A stretch of 64,000 nucleotides of DNA. It comes from Axinella damicornis. Taxonomy: Eukaryota; Porifera; Demospongiae; Axinellida; Axinellidae. Position numbers and translations under genes: made by a program. The stretch is taken from positions 6,874,570-6,938,569 of the forward strand of contig OZ007518.1 in NCBI GenBank assembly GCA_963931865.1, in the 5' to 3' direction. Of this stretch, positions 31,936 to 45,900 are shown in pieces. The notes beneath the pieces were generated by a model. That model worked only from the letters and a program-made list of their open reading frames with translations, did no database searches and was not told where the DNA came from. Numbering within the stretch: position 1 is the first letter of the stretch; each line of letters starts with the position of its first letter.

Positions 31936-33040
31936 CTGTAACCACTTCAATTCCCTATATAAACCACGGCCACACCTAGCTACACTGCTATGAAACTTTG
32001 AGCCTTCTGAATTCATCTAAATTTTATAACACTTGATTGGACTAGTATCGTTATGCACATCAGCTGTACTAGTGCAAAATCACATATACCCTGTAGACCT
32101 TTAACTGTCATGATCAATTCCTAGAAACTCATGCAGATATAGGGTGGATTGTCCTCGGAGGGTATATCCAGGTTGTGTCCCTTCCACCACATGACCAAAT
32201 ATGTCATGGGAAATGTACATAACACAAGCCAGGGTGGATGTCCCTTCCACCACTGGACCCTATGACTCATGATCACTATCACAATAGTTATCACAACATG
32301 TGTAAAGGTCATAAGAGTTGAGATTCAAGACAAGTTCAGCTCCCAGGGGTAGCTCAGTATCAGAAGAAAATGCAGAGTAACTTCAGTCCCCCACATTTTA
32401 ATTTTGTAACCTGAATTATAGGGTCCAAGTGCATTCATACATCCTTCAGAACTGTATATGATATCCTCCACTACCTAGCTATTCTCTTAGTTATTTTCCT
32501 ACACACTTTGAGTTGACATGTAACACTGGAACCACTATAATGATTTTCAGAAACTGTCACCCCATGCATAGGTTTTGATATGTCATTATTAGATATACAA
32601 TCTCAGAACGCAAAGCCCAAAGGTGCCACACAAAACTGAAGGGTGCTCACATAACAGAAGAGTAGATTGAGTCATCCATACTGCTAATTTGACTAACGGT
32701 TCCATGGCTCAGTGAAAATGATAACTATGTATCCTTTTCTACAGTAATTAGTAGCCAGTCGGTACTAATCTAAATACCCAGTAGAAGACACATAAGCAAA
32801 TAGCAGATTAGCAACACGATTGCATATGTGTGAATGGCAGTTACTTAATTATTATGTGATCTGAGATCTTAGGCACTGTACTTGTGGTTGGGTCTGTGGT
32901 CACATGGAACCGTTAGCTACTGCCATTAATAGTCATTAGATCCTATGAATCCCTGATACAAGACTTAGTACATGTAGATGCTTGCATTGTCTCTTCACTG
33001 CAGTGCTGCAGACTGTGAATGGTGGCTCGCTGATCACTTA
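31936..33040. other. Right part of the NLR intergenic region
   Basis: No coding region is supported. GTGTCCCTTCCACCAC (about 32175) and ATGTCCCTTCCACCAC (about 32240) form a short diverged direct repeat. No promoter motif is identified. Confidence 0.3.
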
Positions 33041-35290
33041 ATGGCATCGCATTATATATTTCGTACGATTTCTGCAAATGAACAGGACTGCCCCTGCAGC
33101 AACGATGAATTCCTTGCTACTCTCGCCAGTCGTATAGAAAAATGGGAGCTTATTGCTCCATTTCTTGAAATTGATGAAGTGAAATGCCATGAGATAAGAG
33201 AAGACCTCAAGGGGGACTATCAGAATCAAAAACTTACGCTGTTACGAGTGTGGAGGCAAAAATTTGGTAGCAAGGCCACATATTGCAGACTTGCTCAGGC
33301 TCTCCAAAGATTTGAGCAGAGCACTCCGGAACAAAGCTTCATCAATAGCTGTGTGAAACATCTAAAGCAGTCTTATCTCTACAAACAGCCACCTTTTGCG
33401 ACTGTGTGGCCCGAAGCTGAACGCAATGTCTATATTAATCCTACCTTCCAAACATCTGGCCAATCACGAGCAATCCACTGCCCTAAAGAAATCAATGTAT
33501 CCAGTATTTTCCAACTCCCTGTAACAAGTAGTAAGCCCAAATTCATTCTGTTGGAAGGTCCTGCTGGATCAGGAAAGAGTACCTTTGTTTGGTATGCGGG
33601 AAAGAAATGGGCTGAAGGAGAGTTCTTTCCTAGTTTGGAGTTACTTGTTTTAATTGACCTGGCTAATCTGAATGTGCGACAAGCCTCATGCCTTGCTGAT
33701 CTTATACCTCACCCTGACAAGAAAATCAGGATTGCTGTAGCAAGTTGGGTAGTCCGTACAGGGGGAGAGCGATTTGGTATCCTAGCCAACGGCCTTGATC
33801 AAGTGCCCCATGCTGAGAGAGATGGTCTCTACATTACACGAGTGCTCAAAGGCTCTCCTGCTGTAGCTCTTCCAAATTCTAGCATACTAGTGACGTCGCG
33901 ACCTGAAGGAGCTGATCAACTGCTACCATACTTCTCTTTCCACATTAGAATCATGCCTTTCTCTCCAGAGCAGATCAATGCTTTCTTTTACCAGGCTGCA
34001 GAGGACCATCCCTCTGGTGACGTTGTCAAGCAGAAATTCCATGATATTCAAGAAACGCAACCAGCTATTATTGAATTCTGCAAGCTTCCACTCCATGCAG
34101 CCATCTTGGTCTATTTCATATGCAGAATTGGAGATTCCTTGCTTTCTGCTAACATAGTCACCATGACTGACTTTGTCACTCACTTTATCCGCAATTTCAT
34201 CCGACGGCACATTGAAGACTACTACCCCACTATGTCCAAGCCTCACTTCTTGAAGGGGCTTCCAAGGGATCCGGAAGTTGCTGGCCACTTCCAGTTCTTG
34301 TGCAAGCTTGCATACCACAGCATTAAAGAGGAAGTGATTGTCATGGATGAAGACTACATTGAATCAATCGCTGAAGATGGTGTAGATCCCGATCCTGCTG
34401 AGTTCTGTTCTCTGAGTCTAATGTGAAGTGAGCCCTATCCCACACTAGATGGTGGTGTTGGCTATCGATACAGTTACCTTCATCAAACGGTGCAGGAGTT
34501 TTTAGCTGCCTTTCATGCTTCAAAGTTGACAGAGGCTGAGCAGAATGCTGTTGCTGAAGAGCTTTTGAAAAGCAGCCCTCCAACCATGGTGTTTCTAGGT
34601 GGACTCCTGAAAGAGAGAAGCAAGCCAATTTTGAGTGTTCTCTGTGAACAGTTGATTCGATCTCTAGGAGATGAAAATGTGGAAGTAACTCTGTCAAACA
34701 AAGTTGATGATGTCACCAGTTATCCTGTGTTGCTGCAGCATCTACTCACAATGTCATTTGAAGCACAATCACAACCTCTCAGCCAGTATGTAGCAGAGAG
34801 AATATGCATCAATGGCAAGATAATTATTACACTGCCACCTCCGACTGTGCTGTCCGGGCCTGAGTGGATACCCTGCTTCATCTCATGTGCACTGCAGTGC
34901 CCAAAGGCTTCGGAAATCTATTTAAACCTAAACAATGCTACTCTTAATGACCCTGGGATAGTAACCCTCTTCAAAAGTGTGCAGCGTAGACTTCCTGATT
35001 CGTTAACCACGATCTGTGAACCTCAAAAGAAGCTGGTTGTTCTCCTAAGTGAGAGTCAGTTCACTCACAACGGCGCAGAAAGTTTCTGTCAAGCTTTGCA
35101 TTGCCTTCCACCTAACACGCTTACTTTCCTGGACCTCAGTGATAAGTTGCACCTGGACTCCACACATATTACAGGTGCACTCCTTGCTCTCTGCACAGCA
35201 GCCTTCACATGTCATGCACTTGTTGAAATTCACCTCAATGACCCATCGTCAAACTCCCAGTCACACACGTGGTATTTATACTATTGCTAA
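33041..35290 (+). pseudogene. Death-NACHT-LRR paralogue, broken by an in-frame stop and truncated
   Basis: The start at 33041 (MASHYIFRTISANEQ) aligns with that of the intact NLR; an upstream in-frame ATG at 32978 is less likely. The Death fold (ELIAPFLEIDEVKCHEI, ATYCRLAQALQRF) and NACHT (GPAGSGKSTFVWYAG) are clear. Two faults are seen. The Walker B first Asp is Asn (GILANGLDQVP against GILVDGLDQVP). An in-frame TGA at 34424-34426 follows LSLM, yet the same frame continues with family sequence (YSYLHQTVQEFLAAFHA) to 35290. It ends at LYYC, which aligns with mid-LRR WYLILI of the intact gene, so the last repeats and about 250 residues are lost. It is a probable pseudogene; stop readthrough is possible but does not explain the 3' truncation. 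Confidence 0.85.
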
Positions 35291-35639
35291 TTCACGCCTC
35301 CTGATGTACATTAATTATGTCAATCTGATACATGATGTTAAATGATATCTGTGGGGCCATACAGCTGTGTGCACATTTCTTCATCCCCAAATCTGAATTC
35401 CTGAATTCTATGCATGCACCCACAAACACACTACACGTACGTGGCTCCGATAACGCAGTCTCTGGAAACGTCCATGCAAATAATTATAATGCAAGCATTC
35501 ATGAGTGTTGTAGCTATCAGCTTTTAGTACTTTGACTCATTATTATTTTGCCATGCAGTAGGAATATTTCAGCCTACGTAGCTGTGAAGACTATTAGTGT
35601 AAGGTAATAAATCCCAGCAGAGTATAAGCACAAGACGCA
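35291..35639. other. Spacer without an assignable gene
   Basis: Nothing beyond the lost NLR 3' end is recognised. It forms the boundary between the NLR pair and the metallopeptidase cluster. Confidence 0.35.
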
Positions 35640-36330
35640 GATTGATGGCAAATGCTCACCACTGTTCATGGCATGCAGTCCAGCAGTGCTGGTCGATCAT
35701 CAGCTGTCTTGTGCTTCATGAATCCCCACAATGGGTGGCTCCTTACAGGCGCAGGCTTCTTGCCAGGAAGTTAAGGATTACAATCCTTTGTATTTCATCA
35801 ATTTCGACACCGCTTCGGAAGAACTGACCTGTTTGCGAGCATAGATGGTCAGAATCACTTGCAATATACATGTCATGCATTCAAGCCACAGCGTAGGTAT
35901 TTATTTAACAATGAAGCATAGCTAAACTGTATGCCCAGTTGACCGAACACATGCATGCACAGCCCAATCTTTAACGGGATGCGCAACATGGATCTATACA
36001 GAACACTGTCTTATATAGCTGTATGTTGTATGTCCACATGTATAACTGGTGCTCTGACAAGAGTAATTGCTGTCAACTTGTTGCTCTACTTTATGAGGCC
36101 CAACTAGCTTTGAACGTGTGACAATAGTTTGGTCTTACTAATACCTGAATACCAGAAGTGACAAAACACTTACTCTTTATTACATAGTTCGACTGTAGCT
36201 ATATAATCATAGACTCATTCCAATTAGGTAACAAAAAAACTCTGTACTGCAGTCAACATGCTATTCACTAAACTTGATGACTATTATGTGCTCACCATGG
36301 CCAATAACACCGTGTGAATCGTCGCAGTGG
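35640..36330 (-). pseudogene. Decayed 3' end of a third leishmanolysin-ITIH-C gene
   Basis: At 35660-35835 the minus strand matches the last exon of the two larger copies (FFRSGVEIDE, then a frameshift after IVIL). The sequence to 36330 matches the last intron of the 57-58 kb copy (GTGCTCTGACAA.GAG, TTTATGAGGC.CAACTAGC, GACAAAACACTTACTC). It stops just after the donor end of the penultimate exon (about 36295-36330, revcomp includes CACGGTGTTATTGGC). It is closer to the second copy than to the first. It is non-functional. Confidence 0.8.
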
Positions 36331-38227
36331 AGTATAGGTACTAAGATGCATAACTGAGGTACCGGTGACCAGAACCTGCTGGTTAAGCTCTTTCCACATG
36401 CTACAATCAGTCATGGAGTAACCACTCAGGGAGAAATAGCTAGCTATATATTTTTGTAGTGACATAATTATGATTCTTAACCCTCCAAATGTGCTTTTCA
36501 GATGGGATACTTGAATTGCTAAGCTTTTAGTGATAGCTACTGGGACAGGTTAGTACCTGAGGCCCTTTAGCAAACCACTGAGTTGAAGAGACAACTCATT
36601 TCCAACTGAATGTAATCTAATAAGATGCTTAGCTACAATGTAATTATATGCTTAGCTACAATGTTATCTAATAGGATGCTTACATCAGAGTGTACAAACA
36701 AGCAGGCGGCTTGCTACAACCATCCTCTGGTAATTCACTGTAAAAGATCATCTAGTTGCATCTCAGTGCCTCCTCCACTGTGCATGATCACTTAGGAATC
36801 AGCACACAAGTGCAGCCTACTTAGCTCATTCGGGTAGCTAGGAGAAGTATAGGGATACTATAGAAGTGCATGCAGCTGTACTTCTAGCAATTCTACACTG
36901 AATGGTTGCCACAGTTGCTGCTTCAATACCCAACATGCAATGTGCATCCAGGCAGATCATTTACACCACTTGACCCCTATAGGTCCTCCAACAGACACAC
37001 ATATGGGTAAACAATTAAGCTAAGTCATGTACCTATAATTAAGAAGTAAAGGTACACCACATTTGTGCATTCTTTAATCACCACAGAGGAGGCACTGAGA
37101 TCCAATAACTGTGGTGACCAGAGCCTGGCTAAATAAAACAACCCTTCTCCTTTATAGTGACCCAGCTCTGGTCTCCCCAGTACAGTTGCACCTGTCATGC
37201 AGTGTCTGCATGAGCACCTTGTTTTCACCTAGTTGTGGGTAGATACCGAGGAGGAGTACGAATGGTAGAAGAGCATGCGGCTCCACATATATAGCATCCC
37301 TATTACCTAGGAAATGTACCCTACAGCCATTATACTAACATGCAGCCGTAGAGTTCATGGATGGTGTGCGGCATCTGTTTAGCTTTGAGTGCCGACTGAC
37401 ACCCTACACCTTGGTGAATGTTCTGAGTATAGGGAAGACAAATGAATTAGAATGGCTTCTTGCTATTAGCCAAGTCCTTGAAGTGACTCTGAGGCACACC
37501 TGCTCAGTATATACATAGTGATGAAGCTACATTGAGAAGTTCCTTCACACTATAGCACATCTTCCTTGCCTTCCATGCACAATTGTAATGTTGGTATCCT
37601 TTCCCAGAGGCTGCCTTGAAGGAGTGTCAACAGCCTTTATTCTGTTCGGTGGCATAGCACTTCACTCTCTTTAGTGTTGGAGAAACAAACAGAGGAATTA
37701 GCTAATTACTCAAGTCCACCTCCCAGTTACCAAAGGAATTGTCCTCATGCTCTGTGAGTGAAGGGAGCATTATGGGTGAAGTATACAATTTCTCCATAAC
37801 TATGTTGCACACATTCACTTCCTTATTCCTCCCCCACGGTATAGCTTGAGAGCAAATTACAGGTGCCAGAGGTTAGTTTGTCTGTCCTTTGTAAATTTGA
37901 GCATAACCATTGGAATGCAACATGCAGTAAATAGTGAGCTAGTATAATGTCCACATGCAGCAGTGTTGTTTTTAGGTAATACCCTATTAGCAGCAAACCC
38001 TTCAGTAGCTACTGCAATGGAAATTGAGTCAGCAGCCAACACCATTTTCTGGATTTTAGCTTCAATTACACATAAATACAAAGTCTAGCATGTACATTGA
38101 ATTTAGGATGATTGCATCTCACTCCAAATCATAACACTTGTTTGGGAGATGTAAATCAATCTATAAAGTTATCAATATTGCTGCAGAGGCTTAAGTTGTT
38201 GCTTAGAGGCTAGGCCCAATGCAGACA
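36331..38227. other. Spacer with a broken copy of the 56.6-kb ORF
   Basis: About 37365-37780 matches the 156-codon frame at 56616-57086 but carries stops (for example TCTCTTTAGTGTTGG against TCTCTTTTGTGTTGG) and small indels. The rest of the stretch has nothing I recognise. It marks the left edge of the segment duplicated at 56.6-64 kb. Confidence 0.6.
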
Positions 38228-39932
38228 CTACTGCTTGAATTTGAAGTCATCAGAGAGTATATCGTTGACCAGGTAGTCCTGGTAGACTCCCTCAATCAGC
38301 CCTTCTCCCTGTGCACCATGGTTCATGGCAGTCCAGCAGTGTTGGTCATCCGCCGTTCTGGACTTCATGAATCCCCACAATGGGTGGCTCCTTACTGGCA
38401 CGGGCTTCTTGCCAGGAAGGATTACAATGCTTTTTTCTTCATCAATTTCTACACCACTTCGGAAGAACTGACCTGTTGTGAGCAGAGATGGGATGGCAAA
38501 GGTGCATAGCTAACATGGTATGCCCATGTAGCTAGTCAGCTGAGCACACAGCTCAAACTTTGTACAACGATGCACAACATCCGTATACAACACACCATCA
38601 GTGCTTTTGTCCTCCCATTGGCAGTGCTTTGACAGCTAGTGTGTGACATCACGTACATATTATGCATTAATTGGAGCAAGCCATACGTATGAGCTGGTGT
38701 AGACAATCCAATCACAATGAAGTATGCACAAGGTCAGGCTAAGCGAGGCATGAGGCATCAATCCAAGTGAGCTTGCTCTAACAGGAGGGTGACTGACACT
38801 TGTAGATACTCATGTGAGACTTGGTAAGATTATCTATTAGTGCATGAACGTGTCGCTTGTAATGTCCTTCAATTCTTGCTAACACTCTTGACCGGGAGAA
38901 ATCGTTATTGCTCCATTTTATGTGGAATGACTTTACACAATCAATGACACGTACTTACTTTTTCATTTCATGCTAGTGAGTAACAACAATAATTATTAAA
39001 TTACATGATTAGAGTTATGTTCTGAAGAGTTTAGCAATGAAAACGCTTTGCAATGCAGGCACCATGCTATTCACTTTAGCTAGACGTAATGACTGCTCAC
39101 CAATAAAGCCGTGTGAATTGTCGATGTCACTAGGTTGCCCCACACTCTGCCAAAATATTTCAAGGTGTATTCGAGTAAACCTGACGGTAAAGTGAAGACC
39201 AAAATCATCCAGACTGACGATCACACTGGGGTTATCTTCCATTTCCTGTCCACGAACTCGAGATACCGACAGTTTCCCGTTGTGGAATAGAATCCTCTTG
39301 ATGCTTTCAGCAGCTACAGGGGTTTTATCACCGATGCGAATCAGCCCAACTCTGCCGTCAAATGTGAGTTTGGTGTTACTGGACTTGCTATTGAATATCA
39401 CAACGCCCAGTGCGCCAATTCGAGTTGAGTTTTTGTTTCTATACTTGGCCACAAAAAGAGCGTTCATGAGGAGGTTCTTGTTGCTGATGAGGTTGTAGAC
39501 TGAGCCAATCTCTCCTTGTATCGAATAGCAGAACAGCTCATTGTTTGGCAGCACGATGCTGAAGTGGGGGTCACCTCCGGCCATCACTTCTGTAATTGGC
39601 ACTAGATTGTACGTAGAAAAGGAATCGTTGGGAGGTGATGAGGTGTGACAATCAGATAATCAAACAACAATTAATGAACAATTTTCATGCACAAATAAAT
39701 AAGCTGCTAAGTTCCTTACCTGCTGTTGTTACACGACCATAGCATGCAGCAGGCTCTGCAGTGGAAGAGCAATAGGAAGCTAAATGAATTGTCTGTATGA
39801 GTAACATTGTGTTAATGTCATTACTTGTGCTAACCTGTATCAGGACAGCTGCTACTATTATCCTGCAGGACAAAGACACAGATAGCTATATCAAGTCCTT
39901 AGAAGGCCAATTATCTGAGGTAAGACATTTTG

Positions 39933-39967
<35 letters not shown>

Positions 39968-42900
39968 ATAGCATCACTATTTCTGATAGTAGCTTACATC
40001 AAAAGTGAAGAGCGCCGGAAAAGGATACCCTGACCTACTTTTGTTCAGGAACTTCCATTGCAAGTAGGAAGGAGTTTGGGTGCAAGCTGTACGGTTCTAC
40101 CATGCCATGCTAATGATGAGGTCTGTGAGGGTACTATTGTTCGAGTTGGACGGCTGAGTCAGATGGGAAATTTGCCCCAGAGGTGTGGTATAACACTATT
40201 CCGTAGCCACACATCAATGTAATCACACAACATTAGTGACTGACTGTTGACATCGTTTCAGCCAATTATCTATTATCGCTATATTATAGCTAGTTTTGGT
40301 GCAGCTACACTGAGCAATTCATATCAGTATATAGGCTGGGCATATCTCAATCTCCATAATTGTTGATCATGAATCCTTGCTTTAGCAAAATTATATCTGA
40401 AAACACTTTGCCTTGGACTTTCAGACAAATGGAGTTGCCTTTCTAACAAGCATCAAAAATTATCTAAGAGGAGACTACTAAGAGGAGATTGTTTAACCCA
40501 CATTGCTGAGGCAGGCAGGGTTAATTTCAAAAGAAAAGGTATATGTGAACACTAAATGCATGCAGCACTTCGTAGGCCACAGGATTGTGGGCAGCGTGTC
40601 CCTCGCAATGAAGTTTGAACTATAGAATGAGTTGCTGCTTATTTGTCAAGCTGTTGCATGATGCATATTAAGCCACTTTCCCGGAATAAATGAACAGTGG
40701 GAGAAGATCTCTCTGGAGTGCTGTTTGATCCCAAGGTAACTGAAGCAGCTGTTTAATGTTCAATATCCATTGCACTTGTGCATGAAGGTTTCCAAGTAGC
40801 TAAGTTAAACACCAATCACAACTTACAAAACAGATCTGTGCACATGATGGGCAGATTAGAGAGCCTTGGAAACGTGTACTAGACACAGTAATATCCAGCA
40901 CCAACTGCATGGAAATGTAAGGAAATGCAGCAATTCGCAAATAGATGCGTGTCAATTCCTTACAGTAGGGGCATTTGAAGAGGATGAGGCTCGTGAGTTT
41001 GTAACTCAAATGTTCGACACATGCAGTCAAGTAGAGTGTGTTTTAGTAAGTCTGTTGTGGGAGTTAATGATACTCTTGGACATCTTAAATGCACTTATAT
41101 GAAGTGGACGTGAGACTTAAGCTTGATTATCACTCTCCCATGTAGCTAAATGGTTATTCACCAATATGAGAGTCACATTAATAATATTGTGCTACCATAA
41201 TAGGAGTGAATGGCAAAGGGGGATAATGGGCATGCGGTTAAATGGGTACAGCAACTGCATTATCACCTCTTCTCCTTCACAGTCACACTGAAACCACAGA
41301 TCCTGCACCTGAATCTTCACACTATTTGAAACCGAGCAAGTATGCTAATATACGAAGACAAAAAATGACAGTGAGTAAACCTGATAATACCAGGAAAGAG
41401 AAATTATTATGAAGTCAATTGGAAGAATCCATATGTTAGTATTATTAATTCAAGGGATGGTTACTATGGTGTACAAGAATACTGCCATACCTGGTAGCAT
41501 CCTCCTCCCCAGAAGCTTGCAGTTGTAGTAATTCCACCTACTGTTCTTGACCACTCCCTGCCATGCTCCACACAGCGAGAACCAGACCCATATGTTTCAG
41601 CTAAAACATTATCGGCCGGCTGTGCTGCTACAATGGAGCACTCCCTTAATGTGCCACCAATCTAGATTGGTGGCAAAATATTGCAACGGCAAATAGGCCA
41701 ATTAGCACCAGAAAAATTCTATGTAAACTGAAGGATGTGGAGTAAGTGAACAGTTCATATTGTGAATGAAGACACTGATGTGCACTCAGTTCTTGACAGG
41801 CATGATGCTGACTGAGAGATCATGCATGTCACAAACACTTGAATTGCATTTACGTACCGTGAATCGATCTTGAAAAGGGCAGAAGTCTGTAGAAAACAAC
41901 GATCCACCAACCGTTGGAGCAACGGTGCCGTCAAAATTCGCCCCATTGCTGCCAGTAAAATACTGCAAGGAAAATAACATTTACATGAACATTACGTATC
42001 AATCTCTAATAATTGCACATTCCACAACCAGGGTGTGCAGTGGCGCACTGGTCGAGTGAAATACTCAGCTCAGGCTCGATCTCTCCTGCATGGGTTTGAA
42101 TCCCACTAAAGCCCTTGGTTATTCTGGTTCGCATTAAAAAAGCTTTTCCCTTCCTTGTGTATTGGAGATGTGACATTCATGGTGTATGAAATCTGAACTG
42201 AACAAATGTGTAACTGAATGACCTGAAGCTAGTACTTGTTGTGACCTGTTGTGACCTGGTTGACCTGGTATATAGGGCTATCTTGGTTGCAGATCAACTA
42301 CCAAGAATTGTGCACACAAATAGAGCAGGACCTGACCACTAATGGTCCCAAAATTCGGTTAACAATAATAGAGTCAACCCAGGTACAACTAGCTCCACAA
42401 CCATGGCATTACTATGAATGCTACAAGAGTACAAGTGCAGCAATCCTTCAATTGCATGTGCTGTACAAGTGCAGCTGCACTTCTGTCATTCTGTAGTCCC
42501 TCTACAGCTATACGGTAGGTATGTGACTTGACTGATTTGTTTTCCCAACTACAAGTCTGAATTAGGGACAAGTCCTATAACAAGGATCTTTGTGTGTTGT
42601 GCTGTTGACTTGAATAAGTATTTGTTGCATGCAGATAATTGTTACTGGATCAGCTCTATTATGTGTTCTCCTGACAGACCTCAGTGTTTGTTAAGTTTGT
42701 TTGATCGATAGCATACCTAGCATAAAATTTAGCAGTTAGGTACATACAACGCTCAGGCTGAACCTGAGCTCCTGATTTGGTCTTACTGAATAGTCATGTG
42801 AGTTCACAGTGTGCTCCATTCTGGCTAGCCTCGTACCCAGGCCTTCAATCGCAATTGAAGGCCTGGCTGCCATGGGTACGAGGCTACATTCCGGCATGTT

Positions 42901-45900
42901 CGAAGGGGCACAGAACTAGTGTGATCGTTTAATAATTGGCTGCATCTCTGATGGGACATTCCACTATGGTTTTGGCCTCCTCAGGTGCAATGTTTCTTGG
43001 AATGAATGCACAAAATGTTTATTATAAATCAAGATTAAAATTATAACAGGCCCCATACGTGTATCTAATTTACCTGAAACTCTGATGGAGGTGGCGAAGC
43101 TCCAAGATCAACCAAGTTGCATACTGATACAATACTCCTGTCTGCAGTACACCCAAGTCGAATCGGAAACACACGCAAGCGATTGCAGAATGGAGCCAGT
43201 GTTGATTGACTGGGTAAGTAAGGCAAAGTATTTGGTGTTATTAAGAATCTATCAGCAGCTGTTATTATTTTGTGCGACACCTCAGCAGTTGTGTGTCAAT
43301 CCATTCCCCACAGCTTCCGTGAGCAAACCTACAGCCAGCATTTCTCCCCCATGCCAATTCTTCAGCCATAGAGTAGTTTGGAATGTACCACCTAGAAGTC
43401 CAAAGACAAAGCTTAATTCATGATTAACACACACTAGCTACCAAAATATACATCGTGGTGACCACAATTATTACACCCATCTTATTAGATTTGCTTGACA
43501 GTGCAAGCTAGTTATTTATGCAAATATAGCCCCGTTACACCAGGCATTTAAACTGGTTCAGGATCCGGATTAAACTAAACCGGATCGGTGTAAACGCTCT
43601 AATCTGGATTGGAAACCGGTCTACGTAGGATATGGCCATGGGTTGACCCGGATTGAATCGGGATTAGGATCAGATTAGGCCAGTTTGAGGTGCCAGCATG
43701 TAAACAGTTTCTAAGTGGATTATCTGCTGCACATTGAAGCTTTCAGTATTCATGACAAGTAGTCCAGCCCCACAGCCACAAGTTGTGAGAGAAGATTCAT
43801 GAGCTAAACTGGCTCAAAAGTTGCATGTGAGGGGGATCTTGTAAAGCAGCTAGGTGGATGTTGGGTGGGCTGAGAAATGTAACAGAAACAATACGTACTG
43901 TGATGGCACCTGTCTCTGTGGTTCAGGTGTTTCATATAAACCTTTCTGTTGTCATAAGCTACGTTTACACTACTAAACCGGATTACTTTAAACTGGATTA
44001 GAATCCGGAGTAGAAGTGTCAGCTGCAAATGAGAGTGTAGCATTAGTCTCACTAATGACAAATCTGAGAAATGAGAAAAAGAAATCTGCATGTCTGGCAC
44101 TATACTTAGCATAGCAAACTTCAGTTTATTAAGTCTATCAATTCCTAATTTTCTTGTCCGTTATAACAATGCTAGATATAGCATACTCAGAGCATGAATT
44201 TGAGCGTAACGAAAGATCGTGAAAGCCTTATCTCTATACACCCACTCTATTACAACATGCACTCAACAATCCTGTCTGAAGTGTGAGAATTGTGCTGGAT
44301 TTGGGAAAGAGACTTTGCATGTGTACTTATGGAACAGCATACCCACTGTCCTGAAGGAGTCCAAATGTAATTCTGGAGAATGGTGCATTAAACAAAGATA
44401 TTCCTGTCATTCCTTCATTCTGCAGGGAACAGCAAACCGTTATGATAAATCAGATAAGTGACAGGAATTGTTATTCAATAACTCAACGTTTGGATAAACA
44501 GTGAATTAATAAATTGATAAGGTTTCAGCAAGAGGAAGTAGTAACCAGATCAGCCTGAAACCCCAATACCATCATGCAGTAGGTTAGAGTTCAGAGAATT
44601 AATGGGTGGAAAGTGTTTACATAAAAAGGGTGTAAGGCTGTCAAAGGGATCAAGGACTGATTTCTACTCTCAATTCCAACTGCTTGCCACACATGCTACA
44701 CTGGGTATACAGTCCTCTACGACAGCTATAGAGTTGTTACTTCAATTTACCCCAAGCAACCGCTGTTCCCAGTGTGATGTTGCAGTGCCTGGACCACCTT
44801 GGTTCTCTACTTCAACTCCTCGAAGGGTGGAGCAGTTGTAGTGAATCATTGCTTGCTCCTGCACAAAAAGATCGTTGTAGCTATAGTATGTATATTATAT
44901 ACACACATTTACTCTCATGCTAAATTGCTAGTCCTTTGCAACAGTACGTTAAAACATACACAAACTGTGTACTACAGCTTACTATAACATTTGGTGTTAC
45001 AAGAAGTTGAACTTCATGATTTATAATTCCATTTCGTGTCTGCCAGTCAGTATACACTTCGGTTCTGAGAGTGTTGGTACTAGCAATCGGAAATCTGAAA
45101 AGAATTATTCATTCTGAAATAGCATAGTAATTACGCATGGCATCCAAACTCAATGAACAGGTCAGCTAGACAACACCAACACTGTGACTTAGATCATGAA
45201 GTGAGTATATGGTCGCATAGATTGCTTTACTCTACCCTGTGATAATCATTTCCTTTGCAATTCTTGGGTTAGGCTCTTGAAATACGTATTGGGTTGGTGC
45301 GTGAGCTAATACACTGGGCTTGGTTTAGGCTGTAATACACTCTGACACTTAACGGTTTACGTATACAACGGTTACATTACCGTGGACCAAAGAGTTGTTG
45401 TCTTTCTAGGAAATAAAGGCAATGCTAATGACGTAGAATAGATTGGCCATGCATGGTTTGTGTTTGGGTAGTGCACCCTTCCTTGCAGGTCACTTTTCTG
45501 GTGTAAAGAGTTCTCATTGATAGCTCTCGACCTCGGCAATCACATATCTTATAGCTTATGCGGGCCGGATGGCCCCAAGTTGTCCATATTATGGTGATAT
45601 ATCATGATACCTTTACAGGAAGATAGTGTTGCAAGATGGAGTGGAGTTGGAATACTTTTGAGTTACAGTACTGACCTTGTCATAGGGGGCACAAAATCTG
45701 CTGACAAGGGCAATACCAGTACAAGAATCTAGTTACTCTTGTTGTTGTGTGATGCAATTATGCATGCTGGCTATAGAGATTCATGATCAGTAACAAAATG
45801 AATACAGAATAATTTACCCAGAACCATCCAATGGTGGACGTCCAAACGTGTCTCTTGGAGTGCGGGGATCTCCAGCCTCATCACGGAAATATGCATACAA

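Noticed and set aside
32346..32420. tRNA-like start GGGGTAGCTCAG
   Set aside because: The A-box resemblance is good, but no B-box (GGTTCRANNCC) or acceptor pairing follows within 100 bp.
32978..33040. Upstream in-frame ATG for the second NLR
   Set aside because: The ATG at 33041 aligns with the start of the intact paralogue; the 21 extra residues have no counterpart.
39015..39100. Extension of the ITIH-C frame past the donor (EQSLRLAKVN...)
   Set aside because: A GTGAGC donor at 39100 follows SHGFIG, and the paralogue diverges right after this point while the next exon continues the family sequence.
42030..42110. Functional tRNA gene
   Set aside because: A- and B-box-like motifs are present, but the acceptor stem does not pair and the sequence continues into a SINE-like tail also found at 62.9 kb.
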